From: an uncultured Anaerofilum sp.
Lineage (GTDB): Bacteria > Bacillota > Clostridia > Oscillospirales > Ruminococcaceae
NCBI GenBank assembly: GCA_944385935.1
Contig: CALWZC010000016.1
Span: 1-56,563 of the forward strand
Direction: 5' to 3'
DNA: 56,563 nucleotides
The notes under the pieces were generated by a model, which did not search any database, was not told the DNA's origin, and saw nothing but the letters and a program-made list of their open reading frames with translations. A program made the translations under genes and the position numbers. Positions 39,955-47,886 of this stretch are shown here, piece by piece; the first letter of the stretch is position 1; each line of letters begins with the position of its first letter.

Positions 39955-40053
39955 TTACAGGTTACCCAGTAATGCGTAACGGCTGTCGCCCTCTCCACAT
40001 ACGCTAATTGCACAAGCACTCTCTGCCAAAATTTTGAAGATTTTCTTAGACAT
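39955..40053 (-). CDS. 32-aa two-cysteine peptide of unknown function
   Basis: Short gene with AAAGGTGG 8 nt before the ATG. The peptide starts MSKKIFKILAE, has Cys13 and Cys18, an acidic GEGDS turn, and ends RYALLGNL. It is too polar for a clear membrane toxin and does not fit the AgrD or SCIFF patterns known to me. It is a complete single-gene unit: consensus promoter at 40197-40225, a leader of about 135 nt able to form several hairpins, and a terminator at 39881. Options: signalling peptide, modified-peptide precursor, or a regulatory leader peptide. No modification or export genes are adjacent. Confidence 0.65.
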   Translation of the reverse strand: MSKKIFKILAESACAISVCGEGDSRYALLGNL

Positions 40054-40190
40054 ACTTATTTCCACCTTTCTTCATTTCATACGGCTTTTGTGACCGTATC
40101 TTCGCTGTCCGGCTGAACCTTTCAGCCGCGCGGCTTTCCCCAAAACACCCAAGACCTCGTTGCCTTGGTGTGTGTTCCTCTCTTTGGAAC
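40054..40190 (-). ncRNA. Structured leader RNA of the 32-aa peptide gene
   Basis: Read on the minus strand the leader holds, in order, four local hairpins: GUUCC/GGAAC, ACACCAAG/CUUGGGUGU (one bulge), CGGCUGAA/UUCAGCCG with a 3-nt loop, and AUACGG/CCGUAU, the last ending about 12 nt before the ribosome site. The density of stable, nested-free hairpins suggests a folded regulatory element. It does not match the c-di-GMP, glycine, SAM, T-box or fluoride riboswitch cores known to me. Confidence 0.55.
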
Positions 40191-40196
40191 ATCTTC

Positions 40197-40225
40197 ATTA
40201 TACCCTGTCAAAGTGCATAAGTCAA
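40197..40225 (-). promoter_or_regulatory. Near-consensus promoter of the 32-aa peptide unit
   Basis: On the minus strand TTGACT (40225-40220), 17 bp, TATAAT (40202-40197). The 190 bp upstream to 40417 is very AT-rich with no gene. Confidence 0.85.
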
Positions 40226-40417
40226 TAGGTTTTTTATTGTGCAAATAAACAAAAAATATTACTTGTTCAATAAAAAATAACCAGATTATTGTTTCAAAAT
40301 GCCTAAAAAATAAAAACGACTATTTTTTTAAAAAGACAATTTCCCTACTTCTCTTAAAGAAAATAACGAAAAAAGGAACATTTTTTTAAAAATAGCCGTT
40401 CGTTAAATAATACACAA

Positions 40418-41011
40418 TTATTTGGTCTTATTTGTGCAATTTGCCGTAGTCTGGTTTTTGTTTTGTGACGGAGGCAAAAAAAGTTTTTTGACAAAATTTC
40501 TGGTGATATACCACCCATATAGCAAACCTGTTCCAGAAAGAATAAACAAAACGCCCATGGTTTTGGCAATCTGAAGAGGCCCCCACAAAGGAGAAAATAA
40601 AAGTGCTGCACCCATGGCAATATAGATGATACTTCCTGTCAATGGGGTTTTCCAAGATAAACCCAGCCGCTTTTTTTTCATGGCAGCTACACTGCGCAAA
40701 ACCCCCCAAGTAATTGCCCAAATACCACAAAAAATACCTAGGAACAAAAGGCTAACATGGGCATTGAACAAAAACACTCCCCCAGTAATTGCAGTGACAA
40801 GACCAGAAAGCCAAACAAAATGGGGCAAAGTAGGGCTGTGTCGATGAAAAAAAACAAAAATAAGCTGAATGGCTCCTGCCAAGGCAAAGCATGCCCCCAA
40901 GGTTTGGGGCAAAAGGTTGAGGAATTTTGCAGGCCATACCAGACAGCCCATTCCGCACACTACCAACAGAAAGGCGCATATTGCCGGCAAAACCCACCAG
41001 TGCCGATTCAT
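40418..41011 (-). CDS. DUF308 / HdeD-like membrane protein
   Basis: 197 aa from the ATG at 41011, which has AGGAGGG 5 nt upstream. Six hydrophobic helices arranged as repeated pairs with short loops, as in the HdeD/DUF308 family, and a Lys/Gln/Asn-rich C-terminal tail. Function unknown; acid-stress links come from E. coli only. The ATG follows the lipoprotein stop by one base, so the two form an operon. Confidence 0.75.
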   Translation of the reverse strand: MNRHWWVLPAICAFLLVVCGMGCLVWPAKFLNLLPQTLGACFALAGAIQLIFVFFHRHSPTLPHFVWLSGLVTAITGGVFLFNAHVSLLFLGIFCGIWAITWGVLRSVAAMKKKRLGLSWKTPLTGSIIYIAMGAALLFSPLWGPLQIAKTMGVLFILSGTGLLYGWYITRNFVKKLFLPPSQNKNQTTANCTNKTK

Positions 41012-41012
41012 A

Positions 41013-41555
41013 TTATCCCTCCTGTGCTGGTGGTTGCTGTGCAATGGGAGAAGCGTTAAAACTGCCAGTGCAACTAGTAGTGGAACCACTGAATGCTACA
41101 GAGAGTCGGTAACGGCTGTTTGGGTCTAAACCAGAGAAGCTGCCTGTGGCAGTTTCGCCATTGGTTTTAAAATACAAAGTTTCTACCCATTGGGTGCCAG
41201 ATTCCGTATATTTCCATAGACTAATGCGGAATTGCTCCAAAACTCCGTCTGTGGTGCCACTGGCGGAAACTGTCAAGGTGTCAGAGCCGGGATAAAAATA
41301 ATCGGTACTTTTGCTTGCGGGAACCTGTGTGAACGCTCCACAAAGGGTGGTATCCAACATGACGGTTTCCAAGGTGTTTTTTGCCCCTTTTGGGCTAAAC
41401 CCTTCTGGAAAAGCAATGGAACCCCCTGCTTCACAGTAGGTATAGTTTACCTCCTCTTCTTCGTCCAGCCGGCGGATAAGCCCACAGCTAGAGAACAGGG
41501 TTACACTAAGACACAAGATAGCTGCCAAAGCAACAATGGATTTTACTTGTTTCAT
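41013..41555 (-). CDS. Hypothetical lipoprotein
   Basis: 180 aa. Type II signal peptide with a hydrophobic core and lipobox FSSC (Cys about 24), then an acidic stretch (DEEEE) and a mainly beta-rich domain with repeated Thr/Ser/Gly segments (SDTLTVSASGTT, GSFSGLDPNSRYRLSV), resembling a fibronectin- or Ig-like fold. No family recognised. Predicted to be anchored outside the membrane. First gene of a two-gene operon with the DUF308 protein. Confidence 0.72.
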   Translation of the reverse strand: MKQVKSIVALAAILCLSVTLFSSCGLIRRLDEEEEVNYTYCEAGGSIAFPEGFSPKGAKNTLETVMLDTTLCGAFTQVPASKSTDYFYPGSDTLTVSASGTTDGVLEQFRISLWKYTESGTQWVETLYFKTNGETATGSFSGLDPNSRYRLSVAFSGSTTSCTGSFNASPIAQQPPAQEG

Positions 41556-41603
41556 GAGTATGTCCTCCAAATGGAAAATCTTTGTTAATTTCAGGGGATT
41601 GCT

Positions 41604-41632
41604 TTGACTTTTCCCTCTGCCTCAGTTACAAT
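41604..41632 (+). promoter_or_regulatory. Promoter of the metallo-hydrolase gene
   Basis: TTGACT (41604-41609), 17 bp, TACAAT (41627-41632), about 100 bp before the ATG at 41735. Confidence 0.65.
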
Positions 41633-41734
41633 GGAAGGCAAAGAGGGGAAAATCATTCCCTAATCTACTTATTATAAACCACAAAAGCCCGCTGTACAAG
41701 CAAAAGAACAGTGAGCATAGGGAAAGGAACAAAA

Positions 41735-42382
41735 ATGGATTCTGTGAAACAGATACGATTTGTCAAACATGGAGCTGTTTGCCTTGCAAACCAACAAACA
41801 GTGGTATATATTGACCCTTACAATATCGACCGTGGGGAACATGACGCCGACCTCATTATTATTACCCATAGCCACTCTGACCATTTTTCTCCTGTTGATA
41901 TTCAAAAGGTAAGCAAGGAAGATACCTGCTTTGCTACAACCATGGATGTAGCTGCAAAGCTGGAAAAAGAGCTGCATATTCCAGATGAATACATTACAAC
42001 CATCAATTGTCAAACTCCCAGCCTTTGCTATGAATTTGGGGTTAGCATCACACCAGTAGAGGCAGAAAACAAAAACCATCCGTTGGGGTTTGGTTTTGGT
42101 GTTGTAGTAGAACTAGACCATGTACGGTATTATGTTTCTGGCGATACTGACCGTTTGGCACAGGATGTGGAGTGTGATGTTTTATTTGTAAATTGCGATG
42201 GTATTTATAATATGCCCGATTTTGTGCACCTGGTTCCTGCCGAGATTGCTAAAATGGATGAAGCTCCCAAGCTGATAGTGCCCTATCATTATGGTTCTTT
42301 TGAGGGCACACAAGACAATGGAAAGCAACTGGCAAAGGTGTTACAAGAGCAGGGCTATCAAGTAAAATTGATGATTAAATAA
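41735..42382 (+). CDS. Metallo-beta-lactamase-fold hydrolase (UlaG-like)
   Basis: 215 aa. Start at the ATG with AAAGGA 6 nt upstream; the upstream GTG at 41711 overlaps that region. THSHSDHFSP gives the HxHxDH metal motif, SGDTD a further ligand, and a late PYHYGSFEG supplies the terminal His. Family members of this short type hydrolyse phosphodiester or lactone substrates; the substrate is unknown. Confidence 0.83.
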   Translation: MDSVKQIRFVKHGAVCLANQQTVVYIDPYNIDRGEHDADLIIITHSHSDHFSPVDIQKVSKEDTCFATTMDVAAKLEKELHIPDEYITTINCQTPSLCYEFGVSITPVEAENKNHPLGFGFGVVVELDHVRYYVSGDTDRLAQDVECDVLFVNCDGIYNMPDFVHLVPAEIAKMDEAPKLIVPYHYGSFEGTQDNGKQLAKVLQEQGYQVKLMIK

Positions 42383-42464
42383 AAAATCCCTTCCCAGTAA
42401 ATACGAATAAAGCAAGTGCTTTCTTTCAAAGCAATCAATTTTATTTTAAATACTGCATAATAGA

Positions 42465-42498
42465 ATCCCCCAGCAAGCAAGTGCTTTGGCTGGGGGAT
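42465..42498. terminator. Hairpin between convergent genes
   Basis: ATCCCCCAGC / GCTGGGGGAT, a perfect 10-bp stem with a 14-nt loop and only weak T-runs. Placed between the metallo-hydrolase and the GHL10 gene, so probably a terminator. Confidence 0.6.
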
Positions 42499-42515
42499 AT
42501 ATTGTTATTGGTAGG

Positions 42516-43736
42516 TTATTGTAGCACTTCTGCAAGGGCACTGGCTTCTACTGCTGCCAAATCTGCATAGCTGCTGGCATATAGACTGTCGTAGCGATAT
42601 AGAGCAAAGCCAGTGCAGCCCGTTTCCCGAAGGGTGGAAACCATCTTTGCCAGATTGTTGCCACTGCTCCATTCTGCTTGGTCATTCGCACCGCCGTCAC
42701 CTTCTCCAATTCTCCACGCTCCCAACCCCATATATAGGCTGACAGCTTGGTCACGGGGATAATCTGCCCACTGTTTACACAAGTTAGCAAATTGGTACTC
42801 TGTGCGCCCAGAGGAGGTAAGATAACCAAATCCCCAATACAACTGAGGCATAATATAGTCCACATATCCCGGCTCTTTTAACCATAAACAAACATCACTG
42901 TATTGTTGGTCATAGTTGTTGGCATTGTTGCCTTGTGGACTAATTCCAAAGCGGATAGAAGAATCTGTTTCTTTGATGGTGGTGTACACCTTTTTCACCA
43001 GTTGATTTACATTTTGTCTACGCCAATCGGCAAGGGACATTCCTTGCCCCATCTGCGCATATGTATCTGCATCAAAGGATTCTTCTGTGGTGGGGTAAAA
43101 ATAGTCGTCAAAGTGAATTCCATCCACATCATAGTTGGTGATAATTTCCTTTACACCGTCAACCACCAGTTGTTGAACTTCTGGTAAGGCAGGGTTGTAA
43201 TACAAGCCACCATTGGCAGATACTGCCCATTCGGGATGTTGTACAGCGGGATTATTGGCAGCGAGGGAGGCCGGTTGGTTGCTGTTTAACTGAATGCGAT
43301 AGGGGTTGACCCATGCTTCTAGCTTCATGCCACGTTGATGGGTTTCTTCAATAAAAATTTGCAAAGGGTCATATCCAATTTTTTGCCCTTGTGTGCCCGA
43401 AAGAATATGGCTTTGGGGAAAGAGCTGGCTGGAGTAGAGAGCATCTCCAAAGGGACGAACCTGAAAAATAATTGTGTTTAGCCCCAACTGTTTGCAGTTT
43501 TCCACCATTTGCCCTGCTTGTTGTCGAAAAGTCGTTTCATCTGCTCCTTTCAAGGAATTTAGTTCCAGATAGCTAATCCACATAGCACGGTATTCTTGGC
43601 CATTCTCTTGTGGAGTGGTTTGATTCGCTGTAGATGGAACAGAGGTGAAATCTGTGGGAGCATTTGCCGGGGTAGCTTTTCCGCAGCCCGCAAAAAGAAC
43701 AAGCAATGCAGCACAAAGACAAAACAATTTTTTCAT
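42516..43736 (-). CDS. Family 10-like glycosyl hydrolase lipoprotein (GHL10/DUF187, YngK-like)
   Basis: 406 aa. Lipoprotein signal with lipobox LFAGC, a Ser/Thr linker, then the DUF187 TIM-barrel domain: EYRAMWISYLELNSL, NTIIFQVRPFGDALY, VDGIHFDDYFYP and PQLYWGFGY, with the likely acidic catalytic residues in DGIHFDDYFYP. Predicted to sit outside the membrane and act on wall or capsule glycan; the exact substrate is unproven. AAAGGAT precedes the ATG. Confidence 0.88.
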   Translation of the reverse strand: MKKLFCLCAALLVLFAGCGKATPANAPTDFTSVPSTANQTTPQENGQEYRAMWISYLELNSLKGADETTFRQQAGQMVENCKQLGLNTIIFQVRPFGDALYSSQLFPQSHILSGTQGQKIGYDPLQIFIEETHQRGMKLEAWVNPYRIQLNSNQPASLAANNPAVQHPEWAVSANGGLYYNPALPEVQQLVVDGVKEIITNYDVDGIHFDDYFYPTTEESFDADTYAQMGQGMSLADWRRQNVNQLVKKVYTTIKETDSSIRFGISPQGNNANNYDQQYSDVCLWLKEPGYVDYIMPQLYWGFGYLTSSGRTEYQFANLCKQWADYPRDQAVSLYMGLGAWRIGEGDGGANDQAEWSSGNNLAKMVSTLRETGCTGFALYRYDSLYASSYADLAAVEASALAEVLQ

Positions 43737-43944
43737 CAGGAAATCATCCTTTCTCTTCTAAAAATCTGTGGATGTTTTTATTATCAAACAATATAACGGC
43801 AATCCTTATACAGAATACGCAAAAACAAACCATCACATTCCTATTTTAACAGCCAACAGTATACTACAAAATTCGACACCTTGCAAAAAGATAACAAATA
43901 CATTACAAAAAACAGATACCCCATTACACAAAAACACAAAAAGT

Positions 43945-43953
43945 TGGTATAAT
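43945..43953 (+). promoter_or_regulatory. Extended -10 promoter for the kinase-like/MATE operon
   Basis: TGGTATAAT (43945-43953) without a clear -35, 36 bp before the ATG at 43990. The rest of the 250-bp gap is A-rich with no gene. Confidence 0.55.
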
Positions 43954-43989
43954 TAACTATGTATAAACTTTGGAGAGGAGTTGCAAGCA

Positions 43990-44595
43990 ATGAAAAAAAA
44001 TTGTGTAGTAGCTATCAGTCGGCAATACTGTTCTGGTGGCAGAGATATTGGTAAACAGCTTGCGGAAGAACTAGGGGTTCCTTATTATGATAAGGATATT
44101 ATTACCCTTGCGGCAAAAGAAAGTGGTCTTTCAGAACAGGCAATACAAGAAAACAAAAAGCGGCACAGCGGTAGCCTGTTGTATAGCTTATACTCTATGA
44201 GCAGAGAGCTACCCTTAGCAGACCAAGTATATCTGATTCAGTCTAAAGTAATCAAAGAATTGGCACAAAAAGGCAGTTGTGTGCTGGTAGGGCGTTGCTC
44301 GGACTATGTGTTGCGTGACATGCCCAGCTGCTTGCGTGTGTTTATCCATGCACCTATGGAACAACGCATTGACCGCCTGCGGATGTATGAGTCCGATGAA
44401 AGAGAGCAGGCCCTAGAACACATTCTGCTAAAAGAGGATAAAAGCCGGGCAAGTTATTATAATTACTACACCCAAGAACGTTGGGGAGATGCGAAAAATT
44501 TCCATATTACTTTGGATTCTTCCATTGGCGAGAGAGCTTGTGTGGAAATTTTAAAGCAAGCAGTGAAAGCTTTTGAAGAAAGTGAGGAAGATTGA
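43990..44595 (+). CDS. Cytidylate-kinase-like family protein
   Basis: 201 aa. ATG at 43990 with AGGAG 9 nt upstream, preferred to the TTG at 43981. P-loop-like SRQYCSGGRDIGKQLAEELGVPYYDKDIITLAA, then GRCSDYVL and a Lys-rich KEDKSRASYYNYYT segment, matching the PF13189 group that is related to but distinct from Cmk. It may phosphorylate a nucleotide or another substrate; not assigned. Its TGA overlaps the ATG of the MATE gene (TGATG). Confidence 0.82.
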   Translation: MKKNCVVAISRQYCSGGRDIGKQLAEELGVPYYDKDIITLAAKESGLSEQAIQENKKRHSGSLLYSLYSMSRELPLADQVYLIQSKVIKELAQKGSCVLVGRCSDYVLRDMPSCLRVFIHAPMEQRIDRLRMYESDEREQALEHILLKEDKSRASYYNYYTQERWGDAKNFHITLDSSIGERACVEILKQAVKAFEESEED

Positions 44596-45981
44596 TGGCA
44601 AAAGGAATAGCAGAGAATAAAATGGGCTATGTGCCTGTGAATCAATTGTTAATTAGCATGTCGGTACCAATGATGATTTCCATGTTGGTACAGGCTTTGT
44701 ATAATGTGGTAGATAGTGTTTTTGTTTCCTACATTGGAGAAAACGCCCTTACTGCGGTCAGTCTTGCTTTCCCTGTGCAAAACTTGATGATTGCCATTGC
44801 AGTGGGTACCAGTGTTGGTGTAAATGCTTTGCTAAGTAAAAGCCTTGGAGAAAAGAATCAAAAGGCAGCCAATCGAACTGCCGAAAATGGCTTGTTTCTC
44901 ACCTTATTGGGTACCATTGTATTTTTGGTATTTGGAGCCTTTTTTTTCTTATAAGTTTTTTGAAGGCCAAACCAAAATTGAAGAAATTGTACAGTTTGGC
45001 GGGCAGTATCTAAGCATTGTTTGTGTGTTCAGTTTCGGAATGTTTTTTCAGATTATGCTGGAAAAATTGTTGATTTCCACCGGAAAAACCATCTACACCA
45101 TGTATACACAAGGTTTGGGTGCTATCATCAATATTATTATGGACCCTCTGTTTATTTTTGGTGTAGGGCCTTTCCCAAAATTGGGCGTGGCTGGTGCAGC
45201 AGTAGCCACCGTATTGGGGCAGGTTTGCGCCATGATGTTGGCATTGTACTTCAATCTTCGGAAAAACCATGAGGTGCAAATGCGCTGGAAAGAGTTCCGG
45301 CCCCATCTGGAAACTGTCAAACGAATTTATTCAGTGGGTGTGCCCAGCATTTTGATGGCAAGTATTGGTAGTGTAATGGTGCTTGCATTAAACACCATTC
45401 TTATGACTTTTAGCGCAACTGCTACAGCGGTATTTGGTGTATATTTCAAATTGCAGAGCTTTGTATTTATGCCAGTGTTTGGCTTGAATAATGGCATGGT
45501 TCCCATTATCAGCTACAACTATGGCGCACAAAAGAAAAAGCGTGTAAAGGACACTGTACGATATGCGGTGTATTATGCGGTGGGCATTATGCTAATTGGT
45601 TTGGCTGTTTTCCAGTTTGTGCCAGATGTATTGCTCAATCTATTTAACGCCTCTCCTGATATGCTGCGGATTGGTAACCGTGCGTTGCGCACCATTAGCC
45701 TTAGCTTTTTGCTTGCTGGATTTTCCATTGTTGCCAGCTCGGTATTTCAGGCATTGGGCAATGGCTTTATCAGTTTGCTGGTATCCGTTGCTCGTCAGTT
45801 GGTAGTTTTGGTGCCGGTGGCATATTTGCTTAGTCTTAGTGGTAATTTGGATTTGGTTTGGTGGTCTTTCCCCATCGCAGAAATTATTTCTGCTTCCTTG
45901 AGTGTCGTATTTTTACGGTATGTGTTCAAAAAAGAAATCAATCACATGCCAGACGAACCAACCACAAAAAAGCCAGCATAA
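44595..45981 (+). pseudogene. MATE-family multidrug/Na+ exporter, split by a one-base insertion in a T8 tract
   Basis: Two overlapping frames make one MATE protein. The first 119 residues (ATG at 44595 to TAA at 44952) cover helices 1-3 with the N-terminal MATE signature (VPMMISMLVQALYNVVDSVFV). The rest, in the next frame from about 44941 to 45981, holds helices 4-12 and NGMVPIISYNYGA. At 44940-44947 there are eight T; with seven the frame reads GAFFSYKFFEG straight through. This is a phase-variable tract, a true mutation, slippage, or a read error. No other lesion is seen, so the gene is either recently broken or switchable. Confidence 0.8.
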
Positions 45982-45998
45982 TGCTATTTCAAACATTG

Positions 45999-46041
45999 AA
46001 AAATGCCAATCAAAGGGAAAACCTTGGTTGGCATTTTTTAT
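45999..46041 (+). terminator. Intrinsic terminator after the MATE gene
   Basis: AAATGCCAA / TTGGCATTT with inner pairs, then six T. Confidence 0.85.
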
Positions 46042-46085
46042 TTTTGATGGGAAAAAGGGGATATATAAAAAATATAACCAAATAT

Positions 46086-46114
46086 TTGCAAACCGCTTGC
46101 AAAAAAGGTATAAT
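46086..46114 (+). promoter_or_regulatory. Promoter of the glnS-gltX unit
   Basis: TTGCAA (46086-46091), 17 bp, TATAAT (46109-46114). The leader of about 75 nt holds a small GGCTTTG/CAAAGCC hairpin (46146-46170) and no T-box. Confidence 0.7.
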
Positions 46115-46198
46115 CTAGAGGTATCTGTATTTTATTTACAAACAGGGCTTTGGAAAACAAACAAAGCCTTGATTTTGCCATAATAAGGGGAGTTCATG

Positions 46199-47863
46199 AT
46201 GGAAGAAAAAATGAGCAATTTCCTAACGGAAATTATTGAGGCAGACTTAGCAGAAGGCAAGGTAAAGGAAATCCACACACGGTTTCCCCCAGAACCAAAC
46301 GGCTATTTGCACATTGGCAGCGCAAAAGCAATTTATATCAACTACACTATTGCTAAGCAATACGGTGGAAAGTTTAACCTGCGCTTTGATGATACCAACC
46401 CCTCTCATGAGGATGTGGAGTATGTAGACAGCATTCAGCAGGATTTAGAGTGGCTGGGTGCCCATCCCAACGGCGGTGTTTTCTATGGCAGTGATTATTT
46501 TGAAAAGTGCTATGAATATGCCGAGCTGTTGATTCAAGAAGGCAAAGCCTATGTAGATGACTTGACCCGTGAGGAAATGCAGGCATACCGTGGACAGGAT
46601 GCAGGCAAACCCTCCAAGCCCAGCCCCTACCGTGACCGCAGCCCAGAGGAAAATCTGGACTTGTTCCGCCGTATGCGGGCAGGAGAGTTCCCAGATGGAA
46701 GCAAAACCCTTCGTGCAAAAATTGACTTGGCAAGCCCAAATATGAATATGCGTGACCCTGCCATCTATCGCATTATGCGGGCACATCACCACCGCCAAGG
46801 GGATGCTTGGTGCATTTACCCCTTGTACGATTTTGCCCATCCCATTCAGGACGCCATTGAGGGAATTACCCATAGTATGTGTAGTTTGGAGTTTGAAAAC
46901 CACCGTCCTTTGTATGAGTGGGTTATCAACAATCTCCATTTGGGTCCATTCCCCATCCAGAGAGAATTTGCCCGCCTCAATGTGACACACACTGTAATGA
47001 GTAAGCGGTACCTGCGTAAATTGGTGGAAACTGGTGTTGCAGATGGCTGGGATGACCCCCGTATGCCTACTTTGTGCGGTTTGCGCCGTCGTGGATATAC
47101 CCCCACCAGTATTTTTGAGTTTGTACGCCGTGCAGGTGTGGCAAAAGCAAACAGTCTGGTAGATAACCGCCTGTTGGAGCACTGCATTCGTACAGAATTG
47201 GAAACCACTGCTTTGCGCCGCATGGCTGTTACCGACCCCATCAAGTTGACTATCACTAATTATCCAGCGGATAAGGTAGAGTATTTTGAAATTGCCAACA
47301 ATCCCAACAAGGCAGCAGGGGATGACTCTGTGCGCAGGGTTGCCTTTACTGGCACTGTTTGGATTGAGCGCAGCGACTTTGCGGAGGTTCCCCCTCCAAA
47401 ATTCCAGCGTTTGAAACCAGACGGGGAGGTTCGCTTGATGGGTGCCTACATTGTAAAGTGCAATGAAATTGTAAAAGACGAAAATGGCGAAATTGTAGAG
47501 CTGAAATGTACCGCAGATTTGGAAACTGGAAATGGTATGCCCGCCGATGGCCGCAAGGTGCGTGGAACTATCCACTGGGTAAGTGCTGCCCATGCTGTGG
47601 ATGCAGAAATCCGCTTGTATGATAATTTCTTCACAGAGGAAAATCTGGGAGAGTTGCCAGAGGGCAAGACCTATGATGATTACCTCAACCCCGACTCGGT
47701 AAAGATTCTCAGCCATGCAAAGCTGGAGGCCAGCCTAGAAGGAGCACAGCCCAGCGACAAATTCCAGTTTGTGCGCATGGGATACTTTACTCCCGATTCC
47801 AAACACCCCGGTGTATACAACCGTATTGTTACCCTAAAGGACAGCTTTAGTAAAACTTTGTAA
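46199..47863 (+). CDS. glnS: Glutaminyl-tRNA synthetase
   Basis: 554 aa, class I synthetase charging tRNA-Gln directly with Gln. PPEPNGYLHIGSAKAI is the GlnRS HIGH region (the last His is Ser), VMSKRYLRKLV the KMSKS equivalent, and FDDTNPSHED is typical of GlnRS/eukaryotic-type GluRS. The C-terminal part is the beta-barrel anticodon-binding domain. The second ATG (46199) is preferred, with AAGGGGAG 6 nt before it. Most Firmicutes use GatCAB instead; some gut Clostridia carry this acquired glnS. Followed by gltX after 23 bp. Confidence 0.95.
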   Translation: MEEKMSNFLTEIIEADLAEGKVKEIHTRFPPEPNGYLHIGSAKAIYINYTIAKQYGGKFNLRFDDTNPSHEDVEYVDSIQQDLEWLGAHPNGGVFYGSDYFEKCYEYAELLIQEGKAYVDDLTREEMQAYRGQDAGKPSKPSPYRDRSPEENLDLFRRMRAGEFPDGSKTLRAKIDLASPNMNMRDPAIYRIMRAHHHRQGDAWCIYPLYDFAHPIQDAIEGITHSMCSLEFENHRPLYEWVINNLHLGPFPIQREFARLNVTHTVMSKRYLRKLVETGVADGWDDPRMPTLCGLRRRGYTPTSIFEFVRRAGVAKANSLVDNRLLEHCIRTELETTALRRMAVTDPIKLTITNYPADKVEYFEIANNPNKAAGDDSVRRVAFTGTVWIERSDFAEVPPPKFQRLKPDGEVRLMGAYIVKCNEIVKDENGEIVELKCTADLETGNGMPADGRKVRGTIHWVSAAHAVDAEIRLYDNFFTEENLGELPEGKTYDDYLNPDSVKILSHAKLEASLEGAQPSDKFQFVRMGYFTPDSKHPGVYNRIVTLKDSFSKTL

Positions 47864-47886
47864 AATAAAAAAGGAGAATGCAAATC

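Noticed and set aside
40054-40190. c-di-GMP-I riboswitch in the 32-aa peptide leader
   Set aside because: GGCAA and AAAGCC segments recall that class, but the tetraloop/receptor stem between them cannot form.
46115-46198. T-box leader before glnS
   Set aside because: Leader is under 90 nt and shows no T-box sequence or specifier stem; only a small hairpin is present.
46445-47716. 423-aa minus-strand frame opposite glnS
   Set aside because: Antisense of a conserved synthetase gene; no recognisable domain and no start signal.
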